Numbered from the stretch's first letter, positions 35,393 through 44,839 are shown. The stretch: DNA of 64,000 nt from Ruminococcus sp. (GCA_016288815.1 JAEELF010000046.1:1-64000); one strand, 5' to 3'. Program-made: numbers and translations. Notes: generated by a model not told the origin, from the letters alone.

Positions 35393-36277
35393 TTACGCGT
35401 TACGCCCGCGGGGGCTCCCCGCCCATATCGCCGTCGAGCCGCAGGGGAGGGTCATTCCGGTGGACTGCACCGGCAGACCTATCTCGTCGAAGGTCACCTC
35501 GCCGCCAAATTTATCAGTCAGCACGCTGCCGAGGATATATCCCATGACAGACGGCGAAAGCCCCGTAGTATAGCTGTTTATCAGGAAGAACAGCGGGTCG
35601 TCCGAGAGCACTCCCGCGCACAGCTTCACGAGGTCGTAAACGCAGTTCTCGAGCTTCCATATCTCGCCGCCCGGACCGCGCCCGTAGCTCGGGGGATCCA
35701 TGATAACGGCGTCGTACCGGCGCCCGCGGCGTATCTCGCGTGCGATGAACTTCTCGCAGTCGTCCACTATCCAGCGCACGGGCTTGTCGGAAAGTCCCGA
35801 AGCAGCGGCGTTCTCACGCGCCCACTGCACCATTCCCTTCGAGGCATCAACGTGGCAGACCTCCGCCCCGGCAGCCGCGCAAGCGAGGGTAGCTCCGCCG
35901 GTGTACGCGAACAGATTCAGGACGCTTATCTTACGTCCCGCGCCGCGTATCTTCTCCGCCATGAAGTCCCAGTTGACCGCCTGTTCGGGGAAAAGTCCCG
36001 TGTGCTTGAAGCCGGTCGGACGTATATTGAAGGTCAGCCCGCCGTAGCTGATGTTCCACGACTGCGGCAGCTTCCTGCGGAATTCCCACTGTCCGCCGCC
36101 CTTGTCGGAGCGGTGGTAGTGACCGTCGGCAGTCCGCCAGAGCGGGTCTGTGCGTTCGGTCTTCCAGATTATCTGCGGGTCGGGTCTCACGAGGCTGATA
36201 TCGCCCCATGTTTCGAGCTTTTCGCCGTCGGACGTGTCGAGTATCACATAGTCTTTCCAGTTGTTGGCTGTTCTCAA
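35393..36277 (-). CDS. Class I SAM-dependent methyltransferase (RlmI/RlmK-like)
   Basis: A 294-residue methyltransferase. The SAM-binding motif I is VLNLFAYTGGATL at about residue 118; an acidic motif II ends VCHVDASKGM; the catalytic motif DPPSYGRG lies at about 192. These are typical of the COG1092 group, which methylates 23S rRNA cytosine or guanine. The N-terminal PUA domain of RlmI is absent; a short beta-rich start takes its place. The substrate is uncertain. It is 11 nt from the cysteine-protease-like gene upstream. Confidence 0.85.
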   Translation of the reverse strand: MRTANNWKDYVILDTSDGEKLETWGDISLVRPDPQIIWKTERTDPLWRTADGHYHRSDKGGGQWEFRRKLPQSWNISYGGLTFNIRPTGFKHTGLFPEQAVNWDFMAEKIRGAGRKISVLNLFAYTGGATLACAAAGAEVCHVDASKGMVQWARENAAASGLSDKPVRWIVDDCEKFIAREIRRGRRYDAVIMDPPSYGRGPGGEIWKLENCVYDLVKLCAGVLSDDPLFFLINSYTTGLSPSVMGYILGSVLTDKFGGEVTFDEIGLPVQSTGMTLPCGSTAIWAGSPRGRNA

Positions 36278-36288
36278 AGCAATGCTCC

Positions 36289-36825
36289 TTAATCTTTTTT
36301 GATGACGTACACCGCTATCGGCTTGCCCCTGCCGAGCTCCTTCGCGGACCTCACAGTCAGCACGCCGGGGACGTCGTTGTAGCGGTTGTAGACCTCTATC
36401 CCGCGGGCTGTGCGCACGCAGAACACCGTATGCAGGGAGGACATGAACCGCCGTCCCGTCCAGTAGGAGATGATGAACGCCTTTGCGTCGCCTGCCTCCT
36501 CAGAACGCTCAAAAGCTGCTCCGTAATGCCCGAGCACCTTGCCGAGCTTATACGGGTCGCAGCCGAAAACTCCGAACAGCAGCCTGTACCGCTCCATGTA
36601 GAACGCTATCTCACTGAGCGGGCGGGGCTTGTTCAAATATACGAGCGCGTTGTACACGGAGATGACCTCGCAGCCGTTGAAACTCATCGGGCAGAGGCCG
36701 TACCGCAGCTTTGAGACCGCGCCGAGACCCTGTCCGTTTATCATGCAGCCCTCGGCGGGAGCCTCCGTGCGCTCTGTGTTGTGGCGCAGGTTGTATTTTT
36801 TAGTACCTTTTATAAGCATAGTCAT
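36289..36825 (-). CDS. Hypothetical protein, possible C39-like papain fold
   Basis: A 178-residue soluble protein. A Cys in NGCEVISVYNALVYL (about residue 52) lies at the start of a helix, as in papain-like C39 peptidases; a His in SSLHTVFCV (about residue 131) and an Asn in YNRYNDVPG could complete the site. The residue order Cys-His-Asn/Asp fits that fold, but overall identity is not something I can measure, and no Gln upstream of the Cys is clear. No leader or transporter gene is next to it. Treat as hypothetical. Confidence 0.55.
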   Translation of the reverse strand: MTMLIKGTKKYNLRHNTERTEAPAEGCMINGQGLGAVSKLRYGLCPMSFNGCEVISVYNALVYLNKPRPLSEIAFYMERYRLLFGVFGCDPYKLGKVLGHYGAAFERSEEAGDAKAFIISYWTGRRFMSSLHTVFCVRTARGIEVYNRYNDVPGVLTVRSAKELGRGKPIAVYVIKKD

Positions 36826-36862
36826 TGTTGTCGGACTGCATGGGACGTCCCAGCGGTCATAT

Positions 36863-36893
36863 GTAGGGGCGGCGTTCCGCCGCCCGCGTTATT
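36863..36893. repeat. REP-like palindrome, copy 2
   Basis: A perfect 8-bp stem GGGCGGCG/CGCCGCCC with a 3-nt loop, preceded by TGTAG and followed by GCGTTATTT. It shares the TGTAGGGGC edge and core with copy 1. It lies between the 178-residue protein gene and ruvB. Confidence 0.7.
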
Positions 36894-36912
36894 TCCATAG
36901 CAATGCGCAGAG

Positions 36913-37971
36913 CTAAAACGTCATCTGTCCCTCGTCGCTGCCGGAGCTCTGCTCAGGCAGACTGTACCCGAGGTGCTCATACGCGAGCTTCGTCGCAACT
37001 CTTCCCCTGGGCGTCCTGCCAAGGAACCCGAGCTGCATGAGGAACGGCTCACACACGTCCTCGAGCGTCACCGACTCTTCGCCGATAGCAGAGGCGAGTG
37101 TCTCCAGTCCCACCGGACCGCCGGAATAGCCCTTGATTATCATTTCGAGCATTCGCCTGTCGAGGCTGTCCAGGCCCAGAGCGTCTATCTCAAGGCGGCT
37201 GAGCGCTATCGAGGCTATCTCCTGCGTGATCTGACCGTTGCCCATGACGTCTGCGAAGTCGCGCACGCGCTTCAGCAGGCGGTTCGCGATACGCGGCGTA
37301 CCTCTTGCACGTCCGGCTATCTCCATAGCGCCGTCGGTCTCGCAGGGGATACCGAGTATCATGGCGCTCCTGCGGACGATGTCCGTGAGCTGATCCTTCG
37401 TGTAAAGCTCAAGGCGGTGGATAACGCCGAAGCGGTCGCGCAGAGGTGCGGAGAGCTGTCCCGCACGTGTCGTTGCGCCGATGAGCGTGAAAGGCTTGAG
37501 GTCGATACGCACGGACTGTGCGGAGGGACCCTTGCCGATGATTATGTCTATCACTCTGTCCTCGAGCGCGGGGTAGAGTATCTCCTCGACCGCGCGGGAC
37601 AGGCGGTGTATCTCGTCGATGAACAGTACGTCGTTGTCCGCAAGGCTCGTCAGCAGTGAGACGAGGTCGCCGGGCTTTTCGATAGCGGGACCGGTCGTGA
37701 CGCGGAAATTCACCCCGAGCTCATGGGCGATGATGCCCGAGAGGGTAGTCTTTCCGAGTCCGGGCGGACCGTACAGCAGGACGTGGTCGAGCGGCTCACC
37801 GCGGCGCTTGGCTGCCTCGATGTAGACCGCAAGGTTCTCCTTGACCTTGTCCTGACCGATATATTCATGGAGCGTCTGCGGGCGCAGGCTGACCTCGATG
37901 TCGCTGTCCTCCTGCGAGATCTCGGGGGAAATGACCCTCGGTGCGAACTCCATATCCTCTGTTTGTATCAA
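36913..37971 (-). CDS. ruvB: Holliday junction branch-migration ATPase RuvB
   Basis: A 352-residue AAA+ motor that forms hexamers and drives RuvA-bound Holliday junctions. Walker A is [10 protein letters not shown], Walker B is [16 protein letters not shown], the Arg finger region is [15 protein letters not shown], and the winged-helix end contains [13 protein letters not shown]. The start is a TTG at 37971, 7 nt behind AAGGAG. It sits in a run with ruvA and ruvC, separated by an SseB-like gene; this order is uncommon, since ruvB usually follows ruvA. Confidence 0.97.
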   Translation of the reverse strand: MIQTEDMEFAPRVISPEISQEDSDIEVSLRPQTLHEYIGQDKVKENLAVYIEAAKRRGEPLDHVLLYGPPGLGKTTLSGIIAHELGVNFRVTTGPAIEKPGDLVSLLTSLADNDVLFIDEIHRLSRAVEEILYPALEDRVIDIIIGKGPSAQSVRIDLKPFTLIGATTRAGQLSAPLRDRFGVIHRLELYTKDQLTDIVRRSAMILGIPCETDGAMEIAGRARGTPRIANRLLKRVRDFADVMGNGQITQEIASIALSRLEIDALGLDSLDRRMLEMIIKGYSGGPVGLETLASAIGEESVTLEDVCEPFLMQLGFLGRTPRGRVATKLAYEHLGYSLPEQSSGSDEGQMTF

Positions 37972-37992
37972 TGTTTATCTCCTTGTGAAAAG

Positions 37993-38027
37993 GTGTCGGG
38001 TCTTAGGTGACAGGTTTCAGGTGTCAG
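37993..38027. repeat. Tandem 7-nt repeat, locus 2
   Basis: Five consecutive 7-nt units, consensus GTGTCAG on the plus strand, each differing by one to three bases. The array is in the intergenic gap upstream of ruvB, in the reverse orientation to locus 1 relative to the genes. A separate 6-bp palindrome, CGACCT/AGGTCG with a 2-nt loop, follows at 38038-38051. Confidence 0.8.
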
Positions 38028-38058
38028 GCCGTAAAGACGACCTGTAGGTCGCCTACGA

Positions 38059-38808
38059 TCACTTCTCAAAGTAACGCTTTTTGCGAACATAGAAGGGATC
38101 TACTGTCTCGGCAGCCTTCTTGCCCATGTCCTGCTCATAGCTGATGAAGCAGAGGTGCTCATTCGCCTTTACCGTCTTCGACAGGTACTTCGACAGCGGC
38201 ACGAACAGCTTTCTCGTGCTGCCGAGCATATCGAGGACTATAAGTATCTGCGGCTTTTCGCAGCCCTTAACCATCTCCATGATGAACGCGCGGTCAACGT
38301 TGGGCTGCTTGGAAAGGAACTTCGACGCAGCCTTGGTTATGTGCGATACGGAGTGCTCTACCGGACGGTAAGCGATAGTGTCTGCCTCGTTGTAGGAGAT
38401 AGCCTTGATCTTGAGGTTCCTCGCGATGAGGAGTATGCTCTTGATCTCCTGCGAGGAGAACTCCTTGCCGTAGGAATTGGGGTTCAGAACTGCCGATACC
38501 GACTGGATAAGGTCGAAAAGGCGCAGGCAGTTGATCTTGTAGCAGTCAACATATCTCTTGGCGAACTGCTGGAGAGCGCGGAAGCTCGTGAAGAACGGGA
38601 TAAAGATATCGCCGTCGGGGTTCTGAGTGGTTATCAGCTCGAGCTGGATACCGCCCTCAGCCCTGTCGCGCTCCTGCTTGACGGGGTTCTTGCAGATAAC
38701 GTAAACGTCGCTCTTGATGAGGGTCTGCAGGAACACCGAGCGCTTGGACGGGTCCTTGATAGCTGCCTTCAGTAATTCGTCGAGATTCATGTTTGGTACG
38801 GGTGCCAT
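38059..38808 (-). CDS. SseB-family protein
   Basis: A 249-residue soluble protein with an SseB-type N-terminal half (about 10-110): DVYVICKNPV, then GDIFIPFFTSFRALQQF, the family's characteristic start and turn. The C-terminal half resembles the SseB C-terminal domain (about 135-240, with IEMVKGCEKPQILIVLDM-like pattern). Its biochemical role is not established. It sits between ruvA and ruvB on the same strand with a clear GGAAG site before the ATG, so it is probably co-transcribed with them. Confidence 0.78.
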   Translation of the reverse strand: MAPVPNMNLDELLKAAIKDPSKRSVFLQTLIKSDVYVICKNPVKQERDRAEGGIQLELITTQNPDGDIFIPFFTSFRALQQFAKRYVDCYKINCLRLFDLIQSVSAVLNPNSYGKEFSSQEIKSILLIARNLKIKAISYNEADTIAYRPVEHSVSHITKAASKFLSKQPNVDRAFIMEMVKGCEKPQILIVLDMLGSTRKLFVPLSKYLSKTVKANEHLCFISYEQDMGKKAAETVDPFYVRKKRYFEK

Positions 38809-38835
38809 AGTGGTTTCTTCCTTTCGTATATATTT

Positions 38836-39459
38836 TCAGCGCGAATTTCTGGCTGACATAAGTCTTAGTGTCTCTTTGATGAGGTCCTGCGTGGAGAGTG
38901 CGGGGTCGAGCTTGCCGAGTATCGGGGCGACCTCTCCCTGCGAGTAGCCGAGCACCATGAGTGCCTCGAGTGCCTCGGTCACTGCCGATGACGGTGCTCC
39001 CGAGAACTGCGGGGCGAAGTCTGCGGCGTCTTTGGCGACTGTGCCGCTGATAGTCTGCGAGGACATCTTGTCCTTGAGCTCGAGGACTATCCTCTGCGCG
39101 GTCTTGGCGCCTATGCCCTTGGTCTTGGTGAAGCTCTTGCTGTCTCCGGAGGCTACGCGGAACGCGAACTGCTCCGGGGAGACGTCTGAGAGTATCGCGG
39201 TGGCTGCCTTGGGTCCGACGCCGGACACCGATATCAGCAGCTTGAAGCAGCTCAGCTCCTGCAATGTTGCAAAGCCGAACAGCTCCACGACGTCCTCCCT
39301 GACGTACAGGTGAGTGTACAGAGTGGCTTCGCTGCCGATATCCCCGAGCTGGGAGACGGTGTTGTATGAGGTGCGGCAGCCGTATCCGACTCCCCCGCAC
39401 TCAATGACCGCGAAGCTGAGCTCCTTGACGGTCAGCGTGCCTTTTAAGCTGTATATCAT
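38836..39459 (-). CDS. ruvA: Holliday junction-binding protein RuvA
   Basis: A 207-residue protein. The OB-fold N-terminus (MIYSLKGTLTVKELSFAVIE) is followed by two helix-hairpin-helix motifs (for example LLISVSGVGPKAATAIL and TKGIGAKTAQRIVLELKDK) and a C-terminal domain that contacts RuvB (about 155-207). It holds the junction and recruits RuvB. It starts 27 nt downstream of ruvC. Confidence 0.97.
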   Translation of the reverse strand: MIYSLKGTLTVKELSFAVIECGGVGYGCRTSYNTVSQLGDIGSEATLYTHLYVREDVVELFGFATLQELSCFKLLISVSGVGPKAATAILSDVSPEQFAFRVASGDSKSFTKTKGIGAKTAQRIVLELKDKMSSQTISGTVAKDAADFAPQFSGAPSSAVTEALEALMVLGYSQGEVAPILGKLDPALSTQDLIKETLRLMSARNSR

Positions 39460-39486
39460 CGTATGACTTCCTTTGCGTGTGATAGC

Positions 39487-39978
39487 TCATCTGAGCTGAT
39501 ACCGCGAGCTGTGCCCGTGGCAGATAGCGATAGCGAGTGCGTCCGCGGCGTCGTCGGGCTTGGGTATCTGCGCGAGGCGGAGGATATTGCGGGTCATTTC
39601 CATGACCTGCTTTTTCTCAGCCTTTCCGTAGCCGACAACGCTCTGCTTTACCTGCAATGGCGTGTACTCGGCAATGGGTATGCTGCGCTTTGCCGCCGAA
39701 AGGACGGTGACGCCCCTTGCCTGTGCGACGTCTATCGCCGTTTTGTGGTTGGTGGCGAAGTACAGGCGCTCGATAGCCATGCAGTCTGGCTTGAAGCGGT
39801 CGAAGATGAATTCGATGTCGCGGTGTATAATGAGCAGGCGCTCCGCGAAGGGGACGTCCTTCTCGGTAGTCACCGCGCCGTATTCAATGGGAGTGAACTG
39901 CACTCCGTCGTAGTCGAGCACGCCGAATCCGACTATCGCGTATCCCGGGTCGACCCCGAGTATCCTCAGTGTTTTCAT
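39487..39978 (-). CDS. ruvC: Crossover junction endodeoxyribonuclease RuvC
   Basis: A 163-residue resolvase. Metal-binding acidic residues are visible: Asp in ILGVDPG near the start, Glu in CMAIERLYF (about residue 67) and Asp in KPDDAADALAIAICH (about residues 140-150). The ATG at 39978 follows GGAG by about 10 nt; the reading frame extends to 40269, but those codons have no ribosome site. It is the first gene of the ruvC-ruvA-sseB-ruvB run and is divergent from the prephenate dehydratase gene. Confidence 0.96.
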   Translation of the reverse strand: MKTLRILGVDPGYAIVGFGVLDYDGVQFTPIEYGAVTTEKDVPFAERLLIIHRDIEFIFDRFKPDCMAIERLYFATNHKTAIDVAQARGVTVLSAAKRSIPIAEYTPLQVKQSVVGYGKAEKKQVMEMTRNILRLAQIPKPDDAADALAIAICHGHSSRYQLR

Positions 39979-40084
39979 AGCTAACAACGCTCCGTCTCCG
40001 GTCCTATAGACACACTTCGTCACTATAATCCATACTATTATAACACAATACCCTCCCGCATTGCAAGTCATTTGAAGTTTTTTA

Positions 40085-40113
40085 TTGATTTCTACAAAAA
40101 AACGTGCTATAAT
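40085..40113 (+). promoter_or_regulatory. Promoter of the pheA-metH-like unit
   Basis: TTGATT at 40085-40090 and TATAAT at 40108-40113 are 17 nt apart; the ATG is 40 nt downstream of the -10 box. Confidence 0.8.
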
Positions 40114-40153
40114 ATATGTTACTTTACTAATGCAAGCCCTACGGAGGTTAAAA

Positions 40154-41275
40154 ATGGACTTAAAGGAACTCAGGAACGGTATAGATGACATAGATGGGGA
40201 GATACTGAAGCTGTTCATGAAGCGCATGGAGCTCTGCCGCGACGTCGCGGAATTCAAGCGGGAGCACAATATGCCTGTATTTCAGGGCGGACGCGAGCAG
40301 GAGATAGTTGACAGGATCAAGCGCCTTACCGGCGACCCTGACCTCGAGAACGGCACAGCTGCGCTCTTCACCACTATCATGGACATCAGCAAGATACTCC
40401 AGAACCGCAAGCTCAGCCGCCGCGAGCAGGACTATGCCTTTACCGCGCCGGATTTCAGCAGCGCTTGTAAAATAGGCTGTCAGGGCGCCCCGGGAGCGAA
40501 TTCCGAGTCTGCCGCAAGGCTCATGTTCGGCGACAGGGACTTCACGTTCTGCGGCTCCTTCGAGGACGTTTTCATGGCTGTGCAGTCCGGCGAGCTCGAT
40601 TACGGCGTGCTCCCCGTGAACAATTCCACAGCCGGGACCGTTGACACTACATACGATCTTCTGGCGAAATACAGCGTATATATCGTCCGTGAGGTCTGCC
40701 TCGACATCAACCACTGTCTCGCCGCGAAGGCTGACTGCCCGGTGTCGGAGCTGAGAAAGGTCTACTCTCACCCGCAGGCGCTCATGCAGTGCAGCGAGTT
40801 CATCGACGCGAACGGGCTTAAAACCGCCGATTACGGCAACACCGCCACCGCTGCCGAGAAGGTCGCGGCAAGCTCGCCCGACGACCGTATAGCCGCGATA
40901 TGCTCCGTGGACTGCGCTAAGCGTCTCGGACTTAATATCCTTGCGGAAAAGATAGCCGACTGCTCGGTCAACCGCACGCAGTTCGTCTGCATCTCGCGTA
41001 AAATGGAGGCTATGCCCGATTCCGACATAGTATCGGTGATGCTCAAGATCCCTCACACGGAGGGCTCGCTCTACCGACTGCTGACCAAGTTCTACGTCAA
41101 CGGCATGAACCTCCTCCGTATCGAGAACCGACCTATCCGCGACGGCAGCTTTGACGTCATATTCTATCTCGATTTCAGCGGAAGGATCTCCGACCCCGGC
41201 GTAAAGGCGCTCATGAACGACCTAGCCGAGAATGTTGAGTATTTCCGAATTTTAGGCACTTTCAGGAACGAATGA
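40154..41275 (+). CDS. pheA: Bifunctional chorismate mutase / prephenate dehydratase (P-protein)
   Basis: A 373-residue enzyme for phenylalanine synthesis. An AroQ-type chorismate mutase (about 1-90; ELRNGIDDIDGEILKLF, then RMELCRDVAEFK) is fused to prephenate dehydratase (about 108-285; GCQGAPGANSESAA, then PVNNSTAGTVDTTYDLL) and an ACT regulatory domain (about 295-372; PHTEGSLYRLL and GMNLLRIENRPI). The ACT domain usually mediates feedback inhibition by phenylalanine. The ATG at 40154 follows ACGGAGG; the longer frame from 40085 begins inside the promoter. Confidence 0.96.
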   Translation: MDLKELRNGIDDIDGEILKLFMKRMELCRDVAEFKREHNMPVFQGGREQEIVDRIKRLTGDPDLENGTAALFTTIMDISKILQNRKLSRREQDYAFTAPDFSSACKIGCQGAPGANSESAARLMFGDRDFTFCGSFEDVFMAVQSGELDYGVLPVNNSTAGTVDTTYDLLAKYSVYIVREVCLDINHCLAAKADCPVSELRKVYSHPQALMQCSEFIDANGLKTADYGNTATAAEKVAASSPDDRIAAICSVDCAKRLGLNILAEKIADCSVNRTQFVCISRKMEAMPDSDIVSVMLKIPHTEGSLYRLLTKFYVNGMNLLRIENRPIRDGSFDVIFYLDFSGRISDPGVKALMNDLAENVEYFRILGTFRNE

Positions 41276-41288
41276 ACGGAGGCGCACT

Positions 41289-43667
41289 ATGAACGAAAGA
41301 TTCTGCCGGCTGCTCGATGAGGACAGATTTATCTTCCTCGACGGCGGCATGGGGACCATGCTCCAGAATGCCGGCGTGCAGAGCGGACGCTACCCCGAGC
41401 TGATTAATCTAACCGACCCCGAGCCGGTCATGAACGTACACAGGCTCTACGCCGAAGCCGGTGCGGACGTGGTCTACGCGAACACCTTCGGCGCGAACCG
41501 TCATAAGCTCGCGGGCAGCGGGCATACCGTAGAGGAGATCGTCTCTGCGGGCGTGGAGAACGCAAGGCGCGCAGTGGGCGGAAAGTCGCTCGTTGCGCTC
41601 GATATAGGACCTATCGGACAGCTGCTCGAGCCGTCGGGCACGCTCAGCTTCGAGGAGGCATACGACTGCTTCCGCGAGGTCGTCGAAGCCGGCAGGGACG
41701 CTGACATAATAGTAATAGAGACGATGACCGACCTCTATGAGGTCAAGGCGGCTGTGCTCGCGGCGAAGGAGAACTCCGACAAGCCCGTGCTCGTCACCAT
41801 GACCTTTGAGGAGAATATGCGCACATTCACCGGTGTTTCGCCGGAATGCATGGTCGCGCTGCTCGAGGGTCTGGGCGCGGACGCGTTGGGCGTGAACTGC
41901 TCGCTGGGTCCGGAGGAGCTCTTCCCGGTGCTTGACAAGCTCTGCTCACTCACTACCCTCCCCGTCATAGCCAAGCCCAATGCAGGTCTCCCCGACCCCG
42001 TGACCAACCAATACAGCGTAGGTCCGGAGGATTTCGCGGCGAGCGCGGTAAAGCTGGCGCAGTCGGGAGTGACGATATTCGGCGGCTGCTGCGGAACTAC
42101 CCCGGAGCACATCTCCGCGATGATAGAGGCGCTCTCCGGCGAGGAGAGGCTGCACCGCCCGGTACAGCGCAGGAGCGCGGTCTGCTCGGCGGTGAGCTGT
42201 GTTGTCATCGACCAGCCCCGCGTCATCGGCGAAAGGATAAATCCGACCGGCAAGAAGCGCTTCAAGGAGGCTCTCCTCGCGCACGACATCGACTACATCC
42301 TCTCGCAGGCGGTCGAGCAGATACACGCAGGAGCCGAAATTCTCGACGTCAACGTCGGACTGCCCGGAATAGACGAAAAAGCCATGATGGTCGAGGCTGT
42401 AAAGGCGATACAGAGCATATGCGACACGCCCCTCCAGCTCGATTCCACGATACCTGAGGTGCTCGAAGCGGGTCTGCGCGTCTACAACGGCAAGCCCATA
42501 GTCAACTCCGTAAACGGCGAGGAGGACTCGCTGAACACAATTCTGCCGCTCGTCAAGAAGTACGGCGCGGCTGTGGTCGGGCTCACGCTCGACAAGGGCG
42601 GCATACCCAAGACCGCTGAAGGACGCTTCAAAATAGCCGAGAAGATTCTCTCCCGTGCTATGGAGTACGGTATCCCGCGCGAGGACGTCTTCATCGACTG
42701 CCTTACGCTGACCGCCTCCGCGGAGCAGGACGGCGTCATGGAGACTATCAATGCCCTGCACCGTGTAAAGACCGAGCTCGGGCTGCGCACGGTCCTCGGT
42801 GTATCGAACATCTCGTTCGGACTGCCTAACCGTGAGCTCATCACGCGCACGTTCCTCACAATGGCACTGCACAGCGGTCTCGATCTGCCTATCATCAACC
42901 CCAATGTGGACTCCATAATCGGCGCTGTGCGGGCATACCGGCTCCTCGCGGGGATAGACCGCGACTCCGCCGAGTTCATCAGCGTTTACGCGCAGGACGG
43001 CGCTCCCAAGCCTGCTGCACCAGCCCCCACAGACAAGTCCCAGCCGGACCTCGTCTACGCGGTGGAGAACGGGCTCAAGAACGAAGCTGTCAGGGCGGCC
43101 GCGGAGCTCGCGAAGACCGTTGACCCCATGGCTATCATAAATGACTATCTCATACCTGCGCTCGATTCAGCGGGCGCGAAGTTCGAGAAGGGGAAGATCT
43201 TCCTGCCGCAGCTGATACTCACCGCAGGAGCAGCACAGGCTTGCTTCGAGGTCGTGAAGGAGAGGCTCTCGGCAAGCGGCGGGGAAAGCGTCTCCAAGGG
43301 GAAGGTCGTGCTGGCGACGGTGAAGGGCGATATCCACGACATCGGCAAGAACATCGTCAAGGTACTGCTGGACAGCTACGGCTTTACGGTCATCGACCTC
43401 GGGAAGGACGTCCCGCCGGAGACCGTCGTGGAGGCAGCTATCGAGCACGACGTCAAGCTCGTGGGACTCTCCGCGCTGATGACGACCACGCTCGGCTCAA
43501 TGGCGGAGACTATCGAGCAGCTCAACAGGAAATGCCCGTGCTGCAAGACCGTGGTCGGGGGAGCGGTCCTGACGGAATCCTATGCCAAGCAGATACACGC
43601 GGACTACTACGCGAAGGACGCCAAGCAGTCGGTGGACGTCGCGGCGGAGGTATACAATAAGGAATAA
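41289..43667 (+). CDS. Cobalamin-dependent methionine synthase, short form (no activation domain)
   Basis: A 792-residue protein in three parts. A homocysteine S-methyltransferase barrel (about 1-290) has its zinc-binding GGCCGTTPEHI. A pterin (methyltetrahydrofolate)-binding barrel (about 310-570) contains GERINPTGKKRFKEAL and DVNVGLPG. A B12-binding region (about 590-792) has the axial-His motif DIHDIGKN. The SAM-binding activation domain of MetH is missing, so reactivation must use another protein, such as RamQ-like or a separate MetH activation protein. It follows pheA by 13 nt and could share its promoter. It transfers a methyl group from methyltetrahydrofolate to homocysteine. Confidence 0.93.
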   Translation: MNERFCRLLDEDRFIFLDGGMGTMLQNAGVQSGRYPELINLTDPEPVMNVHRLYAEAGADVVYANTFGANRHKLAGSGHTVEEIVSAGVENARRAVGGKSLVALDIGPIGQLLEPSGTLSFEEAYDCFREVVEAGRDADIIVIETMTDLYEVKAAVLAAKENSDKPVLVTMTFEENMRTFTGVSPECMVALLEGLGADALGVNCSLGPEELFPVLDKLCSLTTLPVIAKPNAGLPDPVTNQYSVGPEDFAASAVKLAQSGVTIFGGCCGTTPEHISAMIEALSGEERLHRPVQRRSAVCSAVSCVVIDQPRVIGERINPTGKKRFKEALLAHDIDYILSQAVEQIHAGAEILDVNVGLPGIDEKAMMVEAVKAIQSICDTPLQLDSTIPEVLEAGLRVYNGKPIVNSVNGEEDSLNTILPLVKKYGAAVVGLTLDKGGIPKTAEGRFKIAEKILSRAMEYGIPREDVFIDCLTLTASAEQDGVMETINALHRVKTELGLRTVLGVSNISFGLPNRELITRTFLTMALHSGLDLPIINPNVDSIIGAVRAYRLLAGIDRDSAEFISVYAQDGAPKPAAPAPTDKSQPDLVYAVENGLKNEAVRAAAELAKTVDPMAIINDYLIPALDSAGAKFEKGKIFLPQLILTAGAAQACFEVVKERLSASGGESVSKGKVVLATVKGDIHDIGKNIVKVLLDSYGFTVIDLGKDVPPETVVEAAIEHDVKLVGLSALMTTTLGSMAETIEQLNRKCPCCKTVVGGAVLTESYAKQIHADYYAKDAKQSVDVAAEVYNKE

Positions 43668-43945
43668 TAATCAGCCGTCTGCGGGGTGAATGTCACTCTG
43701 CGGGCGGCTTTCATATGATATTGTATACAAAGGGTAAATATTAAGCTTGTGTAAACAGAGAATAAATTTTCATGGGATATAAAATTATGCTTTTGTGAAC
43801 GTACAAATTGATTTACGGATAGTATAAAAAACACCCCCTAAACGGAGGGTAAAGCAAAATATATATTACTTTTGGTAAAATGCATAAAAACTGCATATAA
43901 AAACAGTGCCAAACGCCGAATTTGACCATATATCGCGAAAAAACC

Positions 43946-43974
43946 TTGACAACGGCAGATATTTCCGGTATAAT
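43946..43974 (+). promoter_or_regulatory. Promoter of the TasA-like protein gene
   Basis: TTGACA at 43946-43951 and TATAAT at 43969-43974, 17 nt apart, form a perfect consensus. The leader to the ATG is about 75 nt and contains a short CGGCTT/AAGCCG hairpin. The rest of the gap 43668-43945 is AT-rich with nothing I can name. Confidence 0.88.
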
Positions 43975-44053
43975 GAATACAACAAAACAACACGAACGCA
44001 TCCAGCGGCTCGGCGGCTTCAAAGCCGAAATCCATTATGAAAGGAAAATGAAT

Positions 44054-44839
44054 ATGAAAAAGAATAATGCTATGAAAAAATTAATGTCGGCGACAGCAAT
44101 GCTCGGCGTATCCGCTGCAATGCTCGCAACATCCACCTATGCGTGGTTCTCGCTTAATGATACGGTTACCCTGACTGGTATGTCTGTACAGGTTAAGTCT
44201 GACGCAACGTTCCTGTTGGTTAAGCAGGGTACAGCTACGGCGGCTCAGGTTCAGTCGAGCAAGCTTACTCAGGATAGTGCAGTGACTGCTTCTGCAGTTC
44301 TTTATCCGACTGCGCATGATGCTATCACAGCTTCATCTACCGGATATACAGCTATTGAGGCAGCAGACACTGAGGATGCTGCAGTGAAGGATATCTGGTA
44401 CTACAGATATAGTTCTGACCCTGCTGACTATTTAGGAACTAACCCGACTACAGCGACTTACATTCCTACAACAGCGGGAGAGTTTGAGAAGTATGTCCTC
44501 ATTAATGAGTTCAGCTTGGCTACTGCTACTGGTTCTAATGAACTGCAGAATCTTCGCGTTAAATCCTGTACGCTGACAACTGCAGGCGATTCTGCTGTAA
44601 AGGTCATCGTTGCTGGAGCAAATGGCTGCCAGGAGTTTGATGCTTCTACTGCGGCAGATATTTCTGCTTCCTCTACTGTGCTTCAGACTGCAAATGTTAC
44701 TTCCAGTGCTGCGAGCACAATAAGAGTGTATGCTTATTGGGATGGTAATGACACTGACGTTTATACCAACGGCGTTGCTGATCTTCAGAATACGACCGTT
44801 GAGGTTAAGCTCACTGGTGACATAGTTCCTGCTACTTGA
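44054..44839 (+). CDS. TasA/camelysin-like surface protein with AWF-type signal sequence
   Basis: A 261-residue secreted protein, probably a fibre subunit. The N-terminus has a basic tip, a hydrophobic stretch and then STYAWFSLNDTVTLTG, the pattern of SipW-dependent signal peptides in Clostridia (TYAWF followed by V..TGM). A beta-rich mature domain follows with many Thr, Ser and Ala and no Cys except two late ones. A Ser/His signal peptidase of the SipW/ER type is encoded at 60030, likely to cleave it. The second ATG (44054) is 8 nt behind AAAGGA; the first (44048) is too close to it. It has its own strong promoter and terminator, as expected for an abundant major subunit. Confidence 0.78.
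   Translation: MKKNNAMKKLMSATAMLGVSAAMLATSTYAWFSLNDTVTLTGMSVQVKSDATFLLVKQGTATAAQVQSSKLTQDSAVTASAVLYPTAHDAITASSTGYTAIEAADTEDAAVKDIWYYRYSSDPADYLGTNPTTATYIPTTAGEFEKYVLINEFSLATATGSNELQNLRVKSCTLTTAGDSAVKVIVAGANGCQEFDASTAADISASSTVLQTANVTSSAASTIRVYAYWDGNDTDVYTNGVADLQNTTVEVKLTGDIVPAT

Noticed and set aside
43977..44050. Possible riboswitch (for example c-di-GMP) in the TasA-like leader
   Set aside because: Only a short hairpin CGGCTT/AAGCCG is visible; none of the conserved bases of known c-di-GMP riboswitches could be found.
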